Of a stretch of DNA of 7,834 bases, positions 1 to 4,771 are shown one piece after another. Source of the DNA: an uncultured Arcobacter sp. (GTDB lineage Bacteria > Campylobacterota > Campylobacteria > Campylobacterales > Arcobacteraceae); assembly GCA_913062735.1 (NCBI GenBank), contig CAJXWI010000103.1, positions 1 to 7,834 on the forward strand. The letters are read 5' to 3'. The position numbers and the translations under genes were made by a program. Positions within the stretch are counted from its first letter, which is position 1. Each line of letters opens with the position of its first letter. The notes below the pieces were generated by a model that saw nothing but the letters and a program-made list of their open reading frames with translations, had not been told where the DNA came from and did not search any database.

Positions 1-77
1 TTCCATTTTTAACCTTGTATCAATACTATTTGTGATGAATTTTTTGAGAGTTTTATAGTGGTACCCGTACTCGGACT
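1..77. repeat. Direct repeat copy 1 (distal att-like site)
   Basis: These 77 bases match 2253-2329 without a mismatch that I can find, at an offset of 2252. Identity stops at 77/2330, inside the T-loop of the tRNA. The left limit is unknown because the repeat runs to the first base of the window. Positions 4-6 are, on the minus strand, the same ATG that starts the 58-residue gene in copy 2, with the same AAGG ribosome binding site. A second copy of that gene may therefore continue to the left. Confidence 0.9.
59..77 (-). pseudogene. tRNA-Leu 3' fragment (19 nt)
   Basis: This stretch equals the last 19 nt of the complete tRNA-Leu at 2311-2397: part of the T-loop, the 3' side of the T stem, the 3' acceptor strand, the discriminator base and CCA. 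It lacks the rest of the tRNA and cannot be functional. Fragments like this are normally left when an element integrates into the 3' end of a tRNA gene and restores the gene at its other end. Confidence 0.85.
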
Positions 78-120
78 CATAAAATACCTTTTTCTAGACT
101 TTTAATGAAATATTTATAAA

Positions 121-142
121 AAATGTACCATTAAATGTACCA
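121..142. repeat. Tandem AAATGTACCA decamers, possible integrase arm sites
   Basis: The decamer AAATGTACCA occurs at 121-130 and again at 133-142, a period of 12 bp, 44 bp inside the distal direct repeat. Short direct repeats just inside an att core resemble arm-type binding sites of tyrosine integrases. The hexamer GTACCA also ends the tRNA-Leu gene, so the repeats echo the att core. The repeats are seen directly; the role is inferred. The rest of 78-214 holds no gene. Confidence 0.4.
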
Positions 143-214
143 ATAAATCAAAGTGTCACTTGTCTTTTTTTATCTGCATGTCTTAATTTCATTATACTAT
201 ATTTAATTCCAACT

Positions 215-1492
215 TTACTCTTTTATATCTTTCATATATTCAATAACTAATAAAAGTTGTTCAATTCTATCGTGAACATTACTTTGGTAGCTATTACAAA
301 AGTCTTTTCTTACTTTATTCGTTTTTAGATCATCTATATTATTTAGTTTATTTAATATTTTACTTGAAATGTTTTTGAACTCTTTTATAAACATTTTTTT
401 ATCTATAGCTATTTGTTTACAAAACTCATAAAAGTCATAGCCACTTAATTTTTCAAAAGAAAATTCATTATCAATTGCCATTGCCATTTCATGATCATAA
501 GTTTCATATAAAGTAATATTTACAATATCATAGAATGGTGCTAGTTGCATTCCTTTTTCATCTATAATGAAAGATATATTCTTTCCATGTGCATCACTAT
601 TCCCTAAGCATAAATTTACACAAATCCATTTAATAAGTTCTTTTTTTACAAGAATAGGGCTTTGACAAATATTTGCTAAATTAAAAAGTTTTTTATAACT
701 TACCCCTTCTCTTATATCTTCTACATCTCTACTTGATCCAAAGTTTCTTTCATATTTATACGAAACGGGTAAGTTTAGTGCTTGGTTTGAATCAATGATA
801 TGTATTCTTTTTACATATTTATTTTCTAAAAGAATTCTGTCAAATCTTTTAACTTGAAGTACTTCTTCTTTAGAAATATTTACTATCTCACTATGGGCAA
901 CATTTAATCCAGCACTATTGGCTATTAGCAAGGATAAGTGCTCATTTAAAACTAAATTTTCATTATTGGTATTAAATTTTAAAATATGAGTAGATGCTAA
1001 GTCTCCTTCTCCAAAACCATACACTCCCTCAATTATTAAGACAGGCAATTTTTCTTGAACACCAGCAATACTTAGTCTGGGTTTTCCATCCCAAATAGCC
1101 AGTGGTTTTTCTTTTCTTTGTTCAATTCTCAAAGAAAGTAATTCTTTTGAAATTTTTGTAAAGGAAGTTTCTTTTGTTTTATTTTTTAATGAAAATGTTA
1201 ATGCTCCCGTTGTTTCAGCACCAATAATACTCAAAAGAGAAAACTTATTTTGTTTAGAGAGATGATAATATTGAGTTAAAATTTCTAAACCATTACCCTC
1301 TGGGAGTAGATTTTCAATAAAATTCTTTATTGTATTAGGTGAAATTTCTTCTGTAAACATTAAACTAGGAGATAATTCAAAACCTGTTTCTATCCATTGT
1401 TTATTGTATTGGAAATTAAATTCATTAGAGGGCGCATCATAAATAATAATACCAACATTTTTATCTTCATAAAATATATTTAATTCATTCAT
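215..1492 (-). CDS. hipA: HipA serine/threonine kinase toxin
   Basis: Encodes a 425-residue type II toxin kinase. Studied HipA proteins phosphorylate aminoacyl-tRNA synthetases such as GltX, which triggers the stringent response and persistence. Residues about 5-105 match the HipA N-terminal subdomain and about 135-365 the kinase core. Visible motifs are the loop LSIAGVQEK (140-148), whose S141 corresponds to the autophosphorylated serine of E. coli HipA; K172 in HILKF; RFDR (216-219); the catalytic motif SDAHGKN with D300 and N305; and the metal-binding D322 in FYD. All key residues are present and length is normal, so the protein is likely active. The ATG follows the hipB stop codon after 3 nt, so the two genes should be cotranscribed. 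The intact N-terminal subdomain argues against a split HipBST system. The target substrate cannot be read from the sequence. Confidence 0.93.
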   Translation of the reverse strand: MNELNIFYEDKNVGIIIYDAPSNEFNFQYNKQWIETGFELSPSLMFTEEISPNTIKNFIENLLPEGNGLEILTQYYHLSKQNKFSLLSIIGAETTGALTFSLKNKTKETSFTKISKELLSLRIEQRKEKPLAIWDGKPRLSIAGVQEKLPVLIIEGVYGFGEGDLASTHILKFNTNNENLVLNEHLSLLIANSAGLNVAHSEIVNISKEEVLQVKRFDRILLENKYVKRIHIIDSNQALNLPVSYKYERNFGSSRDVEDIREGVSYKKLFNLANICQSPILVKKELIKWICVNLCLGNSDAHGKNISFIIDEKGMQLAPFYDIVNITLYETYDHEMAMAIDNEFSFEKLSGYDFYEFCKQIAIDKKMFIKEFKNISSKILNKLNNIDDLKTNKVRKDFCNSYQSNVHDRIEQLLLVIEYMKDIKE

Positions 1493-1495
1493 TTT

Positions 1496-1738
1496 TTACT
1501 CCACAAACGTTTTAAGACCAAGCATCTTTGATATTTTTAAAGCAGTTGATAATCTAGTACCTTCATTACCACTTTCAAGTTTTTTTAATGTTAAATGATT
1601 TACATTACATAAAGCTGCTGTTTCTTCTAATGATAAACCTAAAGATGTTCTTTTATGTTTTACAAAATCTCCAAATATTTTAGCATCACTAATAATGTTA
1701 GAAGTGGGTTTTTTTGAAAGAATAACCTTTTTAGCCAT
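1496..1738 (-). CDS. hipB: HipB XRE-family antitoxin and repressor
   Basis: Encodes an 80-residue protein with a Cro/C1-type helix-turn-helix at about residues 22-76, including SLEETAALCNVNHLTLKKLE. Placement directly before hipA identifies it as HipB, which in studied systems dimerises, binds HipA and represses the operon from inverted-repeat operators. The short basic N-terminus (MAKK...) precedes the DNA-binding domain. The ATG has a good AAGGA site at 1745-1749, 6 nt upstream. Three similar dyads further upstream (1751-1870) are candidate binding sites and imply autoregulation. Stability and binding to this HipA are inferred from the family. Confidence 0.9.
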   Translation of the reverse strand: MAKKVILSKKPTSNIISDAKIFGDFVKHKRTSLGLSLEETAALCNVNHLTLKKLESGNEGTRLSTALKISKMLGLKTFVE

Positions 1739-1744
1739 TTAAAT

Positions 1745-1767
1745 TCCTTTACATATACTGTTGTATA
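1745..1767 (-). promoter_or_regulatory. hipBA promoter and ribosome binding site
   Basis: On the minus strand a TATACA -10 box lies at 1767-1762 and an AAGGA ribosome binding site at 1749-1745, giving an expected leader of about 16-20 nt before the hipB ATG at 1738. No convincing -35 box is visible, which is common in Campylobacterota. The -10 box lies inside the first dyad, so a bound repressor would block it. Confidence 0.5.
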
Positions 1768-1870
1768 GTTTAATTCATTTAAACTTATATTTAGCTTTAA
1801 AAATATATCTTTGTATTGTTTTATCTCTTAAACCTTACACTTAACTTTAAAAATATACTTAAGTATTGTT
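1751..1870. promoter_or_regulatory. Three phased dyads, candidate HipB operators
   Basis: Three related 20-bp sites start at 1751, 1801 and 1851, exactly 50 bp apart. Their dyad cores are TATAC-TGTT-GTATA (1754-1767), TATAT-CTTT-GTATT (1804-1817) and TATAC-TTAA-GTATT (1854-1867). The first is a perfect 5-bp inverted repeat and the third contains the perfect palindrome ATACTTAAGTAT (1855-1866). The first overlaps the hipB -10 box. E. coli hipBA also has several HipB operators of the form TATCC-N8-GGATA, so multiple spaced dyads fit the family, although this sequence and spacer differ. Binding by HipB is inferred. Confidence 0.55.
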
Positions 1871-1880
1871 TTACTTTGTA
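1781..1880. repeat. Imperfect 50-bp tandem repeat
   Basis: The units 1781-1830 and 1831-1880 align without gaps with about 38 of 50 bases identical. Each contains the shared block CTTTAAAAATATA and a candidate HipB operator. The repeat suggests the operator array grew by tandem duplication of a 50-bp unit. A weaker third match, limited to the operator core, lies at 1751-1770. Confidence 0.7.
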
Positions 1881-2058
1881 GATTCACATTAGAAGTGCAA
1901 CATTTAATGGGCGTAAGAAGTTAAGATAGTAGGGTGGTTAAATGTTGTAAATAAATGGGGCATAGATGGGGGACAGTTTCCAGCTTTAATTTTAAAAGAG
2001 TACTTTTTAATAAATTAATATGAAATATAATAGAAGGGTATTTAAGGGTTGTTATTGA
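1881..2058. other. Non-coding spacer with a long inverted repeat
   Basis: No gene is visible here. Within the larger gene-free stretch 1739-2081, this part contains a perfect 10-bp inverted repeat, CAACATTTAA (1898-1907) and TTAAATGTTG (1938-1947), around a 30-nt loop. It also has an unusually G-rich patch at 1957-1973 in otherwise AT-rich DNA. The patch and inverted repeat could be remnants of an insertion sequence end or a recombination site, but no family could be assigned. Confidence 0.4.
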
Positions 2059-2076
2059 TTCTTTATAATTAAAGAA
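2059..2076. terminator. Weak AT-rich hairpin after the 58-residue gene
   Basis: The sequence TTCTTTA-TAAT-TAAAGAA forms a 7-bp stem with a 4-nt loop just downstream of the stop codon at 2082 on the minus strand. The stem is almost all A-T and no T-run follows on the minus strand, so terminator function is doubtful. Confidence 0.3.
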
Positions 2077-2081
2077 GAGTT

Positions 2082-2258
2082 TTATTTAATTCTTTTATCA
2101 CTTTTAGCATTAGTTTTAGCATCAGCATCATCACTATCATCATCCATATTCATAAAATAATCCATAGCTTTTTGCTCTTGATACTTCTTAAAACGATAAA
2201 TAAAATAAATTGTAAGTGCAATATCTGCTAATATAAATAAAACAAATTCTATTTCCAT
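2082..2258 (-). CDS. 58-residue single-pass membrane protein, unknown function
   Basis: I do not recognise this protein. It begins MEIEFVLF, has one hydrophobic segment at about residues 4-20, then a basic stretch (YRFKKYQEQK), an acidic run (MDDDSDDADAK) and a lysine-rich end. This predicts a small inner-membrane protein with a charged soluble tail. The longer reading frame extends upstream into the tRNA gene, so I chose the internal ATG at 2258, which has an AAGG site (CAAGGTTAAAA) correctly spaced. The start codon and ribosome binding site lie inside the 77-bp repeat, 53 bp downstream of the tRNA 3' end, and may be read from the tRNA promoter. Copy 1 of the repeat carries the same start at 4-6. 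The gene may be an original tRNA neighbour duplicated with the island. Confidence 0.6.
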   Translation of the reverse strand: MEIEFVLFILADIALTIYFIYRFKKYQEQKAMDYFMNMDDDSDDADAKTNAKSDKRIK

Positions 2259-2329
2259 TTTTAACCTTGTATCAATACTATTTGTGATGAATTTTTTGAG
2301 AGTTTTATAGTGGTACCCGTACTCGGACT
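2253..2329. repeat. Direct repeat copy 2 (tRNA-proximal att-like site)
   Basis: Identical to 1-77. It covers the last 19 nt of the intact tRNA-Leu (2311-2329), the 52-nt spacer (2259-2310) and the first two codons of the 58-residue gene. Identity running well past the tRNA is longer than a typical att core. The island end may have been picked up from a close relative, or the repeat may extend further left than the window shows. Confidence 0.9.
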
Positions 2330-2397
2330 TGAACCGAGAAGACCGTGAAGTCACCGGATTTTGAATCCGGCGTGTTTACCAATTTCACCATACGGGC
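2311..2397 (-). tRNA. tRNA-Leu (anticodon CAA)
   Basis: The minus strand folds as a class II tRNA of 87 nt with encoded CCA. The acceptor strands are GCCCGTA and TACGGGT, closing with a G-U pair at 1-72. The anticodon stem CCGGA/TCCGG holds the loop TTCAAAA, giving anticodon CAA, which reads UUG. The variable arm is long, as in leucine tRNAs, and the T arm is CTCGG/CCGAG around TTCAAGT. The discriminator base is A, as in leucine tRNAs. The gene is intact despite being the apparent integration target. Confidence 0.95.
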
Positions 2398-2408
2398 ATG
2401 TGGATGAG

Positions 2409-2414
2409 ATTATA
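2409..2414 (-). promoter_or_regulatory. tRNA-Leu -10 box
   Basis: A consensus TATAAT on the minus strand ends 11 bp upstream of the first tRNA base, so transcription would start a few bases before the mature 5' end. No strong -35 box is visible. Confidence 0.5.
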
Positions 2415-2512
2415 AGGAATTTATACTTAAGTGTTCTTTATATTTAAAAAGAATTTCCTAAAAGATGATTTTTTAGAATTAATTTTAAAATTAAAAACTC
2501 TCTTATTTAATA

Positions 2513-2550
2513 TATACTAAAATACGGAAAGAAAGTCTTATTAAAAGACT
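2513..2550 (+). promoter_or_regulatory. Promoter and leader hairpin of the repeat-protein gene
   Basis: A TATACT -10 box at 2513-2518 would start a leader of about 39 nt. The leader contains the hairpin AGTCTT-ATTAA-AAGACT (2534-2550), directly followed by the AAGAAGG ribosome binding site (2551-2557). The hairpin could affect translation or mRNA stability. A 16-bp AT-only palindrome lies upstream at 2479-2494, probably by composition. Confidence 0.4.
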
Positions 2551-2563
2551 AAGAAGGTTAAAC

Positions 2564-3214
2564 ATGCATGACAAAAAACTATTAGAAGAAATTAAAAATG
2601 TATACGCTTTAAATAATAATATTAAAAGCCTCGTTAAGGATTTAGAACATAATGTAAATATTGCGTATTGGGCAAATAGGCTGTGTGGGGATGAATTTAA
2701 TAATAATTTAGAAATAGCAGAAGCTTTATTTGATGAAGCAGTTGAAAATGCGCAAGAATTTAGAGAGTATAAAGAGCTTGCTTTTTATGTGGGTAGAAGT
2801 TCTGGTATTAATGATATGGACTGGGCCAAAGAATTACTTGATATTACAATTACAAAAATTACGAATATCAGAGATTTAAGAAATTTAGCAGATGCACTTG
2901 CAAATAAAGATTCTGGTTACACTGATGAAAATATTGCAGCTACATTATATAAAGAATGTATTCAAAAAGCTTCGAATGCTTACGGGTTTTATTGTATTGC
3001 AGACTCATTAAGTGATTCTTCTTTATTAAATGATAAACCTTGGGCAAAAGAGTTGTATTTAAAGGCCATTGATGTGGCAGAAACATCAGAAGAGTTAACA
3101 TGCATTGCAGATGCTATTGCGGATGAAGATGGTTATAATGATGAAGATTGGGCCAATGAACTGCATTCAATTGCTTATGAACATGAGAACCAAGAAAATG
3201 ACAAAAAAAGCTAA
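2564..3214 (+). CDS. Helical solenoid protein of about five 36-residue repeats
   Basis: I cannot name this 216-residue protein. It consists almost entirely of five imperfect repeats of about 36 residues, near 30-65, 66-101, 102-138, 139-174 and 175-209. The repeat pattern is a hydrophobic helix with IAD or LAD, an acidic turn (for example DEDGYNDED), then W-A-x-E-L-Y and an A-I-x-x-A helix. Examples are DWAKELLD, PWAKELYLKAI and DWANELHSIA. The pattern resembles TPR or Sel1-type helix-turn-helix solenoids, which bind other proteins, but matches neither motif well by eye. No signal peptide or membrane segment is seen, so it is probably cytoplasmic. The ATG has an AAGG site 7 nt upstream. The gene appears to be monocistronic. 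Confidence 0.75.
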   Translation: MHDKKLLEEIKNVYALNNNIKSLVKDLEHNVNIAYWANRLCGDEFNNNLEIAEALFDEAVENAQEFREYKELAFYVGRSSGINDMDWAKELLDITITKITNIRDLRNLADALANKDSGYTDENIAATLYKECIQKASNAYGFYCIADSLSDSSLLNDKPWAKELYLKAIDVAETSEELTCIADAIADEDGYNDEDWANELHSIAYEHENQENDKKS

Positions 3215-3257
3215 TTATCAAGGCTAAAGCTTAAATGATATTACTAATGCACATTAA

Positions 3258-3310
3258 AATGTACAAACTAAGCAATATTAAGTAAACTATAAAGTAAGAT
3301 TTTGTACATT
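3258..3310. promoter_or_regulatory. Long-spaced inverted repeat with promoter
   Basis: Perfect 10-bp arms, AATGTACAAA (3258-3267) and TTTGTACATT (3301-3310), flank 33 bp that contain a TATAAA -10-like box at 3289-3294. The ABM-domain gene starts 22 bp later. Two half-sites bracketing a -10 box suggest control by a dimeric regulator, possibly with looping, but this is inferred. Confidence 0.4.
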
Positions 3311-3332
3311 ACGGATTAAGAATAGGAAAATT

Positions 3333-3611
3333 ATGAATATAATAATACAAGAAATATATAAAGCCAATCAAGATAAAGAGAAAGAACTTCAAGTTATGCT
3401 TTCAAAACTATTGTTTTCTTCTGTACAAGAAGAAGGATGTGTTTGTTTTGAAGTCTATCAAAGTGATGATGATGAAGCAGAGTTTTTACTTTATTCAGAA
3501 TTTAAAGACAAAGAAGCTTTAATCGCACATGAAGAAAGTTTTCATATTAATATGTTTAATACTAAATCACAAGAATTAGTAGCAAGAAAAGAAACCTTAC
3601 CAACACTTTAA
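3333..3611 (+). CDS. ABM-domain monooxygenase, YgiN-like
   Basis: Encodes a 92-residue protein that is a single antibiotic-biosynthesis-monooxygenase (ABM) domain, a dimeric ferredoxin-like fold. Family members such as E. coli YgiN act on quinols. Characteristic features are a first strand at 2-8, a helix at about 14-32, the EEGCVCFEVYQS segment (33-44), the FLLYSEFKDKEAL strand and helix (51-63), and the AHEESFH segment (65-71) near the usual active site. Length is typical. There is no signal peptide, so the protein is cytoplasmic. An AGGA site precedes the ATG. Some family members degrade heme or act in polyketide synthesis, and nothing here shows the true substrate. Confidence 0.8.
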   Translation: MNIIIQEIYKANQDKEKELQVMLSKLLFSSVQEEGCVCFEVYQSDDDEAEFLLYSEFKDKEALIAHEESFHINMFNTKSQELVARKETLPTL

Positions 3612-3630
3612 AAGTCAATCTTTTAAAAGT
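3605..3630. terminator. Bidirectional terminator between convergent genes
   Basis: ACTTTAAAAG (3605-3614) pairs with CTTTTAAAAGT (3620-3630) around a 5-nt loop, leaving one bulged A. The hairpin overlaps the stop codons of the ABM gene and the SprT-like gene, which converge here. It can serve both strands. Confidence 0.55.
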
Positions 3631-4114
3631 TGGTTTTCCCAAAAACAATATCATTTGTTTTTACAAATCTCTCACATCTTAAACCCTGTAGTTTTTTACA
3701 AACCTCTTGCCATTGTTTTGAATGTCCTGCATTCTTTTTAGAAAAAAGTTTTAGCTTAAAAATCATGGCATGTGCAAATTCATGAGGTAAAACATCATCA
3801 ATCATATAGTCTAAACTTTCTTGAAACCTTTTTTTATTCAAATAAATTCGTATGCCTTCTTTTGAATATGAGGTCAAACCAAAAAGATTAGAAGGCAATT
3901 CATTAGAAATAATAATAGGGAAATTAACATTTATTTTATAATGCCTATAAACAAGATTTTTTAATGCGTGTTCTTTCTTTTTAATTTGTTTAACAATATT
4001 AATGTTTAGGTCTTTATTTGAAAACTGGTAATTGTTATACCATGAATAGATTAAAATACAAATACTTGCAAAAATGATAATTTGAAAGTATCGTTTTAAT
4101 CTTTTGATAAACAT
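3623..4114 (-). CDS. Membrane-anchored SprT-like zinc metalloprotease
   Basis: Encodes a 163-residue protein. After a basic N-terminus (MFIKRLKRYF) comes one hydrophobic segment at about residues 11-25, which is probably an uncleaved anchor. The catalytic motif HEFAH supplies zinc ligands H111 and H115 and general base E112, and AGHSKQW (129-135) supplies the likely third ligand H131, the arrangement of SprT-like peptidases (HExxH then GH-x-x-x-W). The usual C-terminal zinc ribbon is missing. Most SprT proteins are soluble, so the anchor is notable. The ATG follows the TAG stop of the upstream J-domain gene with no gap and has only a weak ribosome binding site, suggesting translational coupling. 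The substrate is unknown; a role in membrane protein quality control with the J-protein is inferred. Confidence 0.8.
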   Translation of the reverse strand: MFIKRLKRYFQIIIFASICILIYSWYNNYQFSNKDLNINIVKQIKKKEHALKNLVYRHYKINVNFPIIISNELPSNLFGLTSYSKEGIRIYLNKKRFQESLDYMIDDVLPHEFAHAMIFKLKLFSKKNAGHSKQWQEVCKKLQGLRCERFVKTNDIVFGKTNF

Positions 4115-4552
4115 CTAAGCAAAAGTTCTCATTAGTACATCTTTATGATGATTGAGTTCTTTCATTAGGGTATCATCGTGAGAGTTTATATCAGGATGGT
4201 ATTTTTTTGCTAGTTCTTTGTATTTCTTTTTAATTTCTTCTTTTGAAGGATCGCTTGTAAATCCAAAAAAATCTTTCGCTTCTTTTATTTCATTATGCAT
4301 AGGAGCTTGTGTAAAATTAGTATTAAAGTTATTGAAGTTTGCCCCATTGGCGTTAAAATCACCTTGTTTAAACTGAAATTTATATCCTTGAGACATTTTT
4401 TTTAGTTTTTTAAAAACAAAAAAATAAAACAAGGTAACAATAAGTACGAGTACGCCTATAAAAGCTAAAAAATTTGTAAATATTAAATACAATAAAAATA
4501 AAGTAATACCTGTTTTAAGTAGTCTATTTAATGTATATTGGAAGTTGTTCAA
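4115..4552 (-). CDS. Membrane-anchored J-domain protein
   Basis: Encodes a 145-residue protein with one or two hydrophobic helices at about residues 13-47, an Asn/Phe-rich linker (FNANGANFNNFNTNF, 66-80) and a C-terminal J domain at about 90-145. The HPD motif at 119-121 follows the basic helix II KKKYKELAKKYHPD, so it should stimulate ATP hydrolysis by DnaK. It lacks the G/F and zinc domains of DnaJ and is therefore a class III J-protein that would recruit DnaK to the membrane. It is first in a two-gene operon with the SprT-like protease. It starts 219 bp from, and divergent to, a second J-domain gene. No specific gene name is justified. Confidence 0.85.
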   Translation of the reverse strand: MNNFQYTLNRLLKTGITLFLLYLIFTNFLAFIGVLVLIVTLFYFFVFKKLKKMSQGYKFQFKQGDFNANGANFNNFNTNFTQAPMHNEIKEAKDFFGFTSDPSKEEIKKKYKELAKKYHPDINSHDDTLMKELNHHKDVLMRTFA

Positions 4553-4654
4553 TAATGACCTTTATATCTTTTAGTTATTATAATGAATTAATACAAAAAA
4601 TGACTTAAAACAAAACGAATGTACACAAACTCTTTATATTTTCAAAGTACTATA

Positions 4655-4696
4655 TTAATCAAGATCTTGGATTAAAATATTCTTACAAAAGAATAT
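4655..4696. promoter_or_regulatory. Dyad and hairpin in the divergent J-protein spacer
   Basis: The 219-bp spacer between the two divergent J-domain genes contains a near-palindrome at 4655-4675, TTAATC-AAGATCTTG-GATTAA, with a perfect core CAAGATCTTG (4660-4669). Next to it is a perfect hairpin ATATTCTT-ACAA-AAGAATAT (4677-4696). The dyad is a plausible shared operator for both operons. The binding protein is unknown and neither site matches a CIRCE element. Confidence 0.4.
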
Positions 4697-4748
4697 CCTA
4701 ATATTAAAATTACTACAATAAAGAAGAACATCATATTGTTTGAACTTG

Positions 4749-4754
4749 TATAAA
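4749..4754 (+). promoter_or_regulatory. Candidate -10 box of the J-domain/ARH operon
   Basis: TATAAA lies 17 bp before the ATG, which would give a very short leader that still includes the AGGA site (4763-4766). An upstream start site is also possible, as the spacer is rich in AT hexamers. Confidence 0.3.
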
Positions 4755-4771
4755 GATGTATTAGGAATAAA

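Larger units (their letters stand above)
1..2329. mobile_element. tRNA-Leu-integrated hipBA mini-island
   Basis: A segment with a 2252-bp repeat unit lies immediately downstream of an intact tRNA-Leu gene and is bounded by direct repeats at 1-77 and 2253-2329. The repeats include the tRNA 3' end from the T-loop to CCA, as expected for attL and attR of an element using a tRNA 3' end. The cargo is hipB-hipA and a 58-residue membrane protein gene. No integrase, relaxase or transposase gene is visible between the repeats. The element may therefore be a remnant, a satellite mobilised in trans, or one module of a larger tandem array continuing left of the window. The repeats are seen directly; integration is inferred from their position. 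A tandem duplication or other rearrangement is the main alternative. Confidence 0.6.

Noticed and set aside
149..172. Possible terminator AAGT-GTC-ACTT followed by a T-run after hipA
   Set aside because: The stem is only 4 bp and the T-run is on the plus strand, opposite to hipA transcription.
215..1738. Three-gene HipBST system
   Set aside because: HipA has its N-terminal subdomain and full length, and only two genes are present in the operon.
1751..1880. CRISPR-like array suggested by the 50-bp periodicity
   Set aside because: The units are contiguous and imperfect with no unique spacers of uniform length, and no cas genes are present; an operator array fits better.
1951..1990. Insertion sequence end at the G-rich patch
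   Set aside because: No matching terminal inverted repeat, target-site duplication or transposase remnant could be found in the window.
2259..2354. Upstream extension of the 58-residue gene to a 90-codon frame
   Set aside because: The extra 32 codons lie partly in the tRNA-Leu gene and lack a ribosome binding site; the ATG at 2258 has a well-placed AAGG site.
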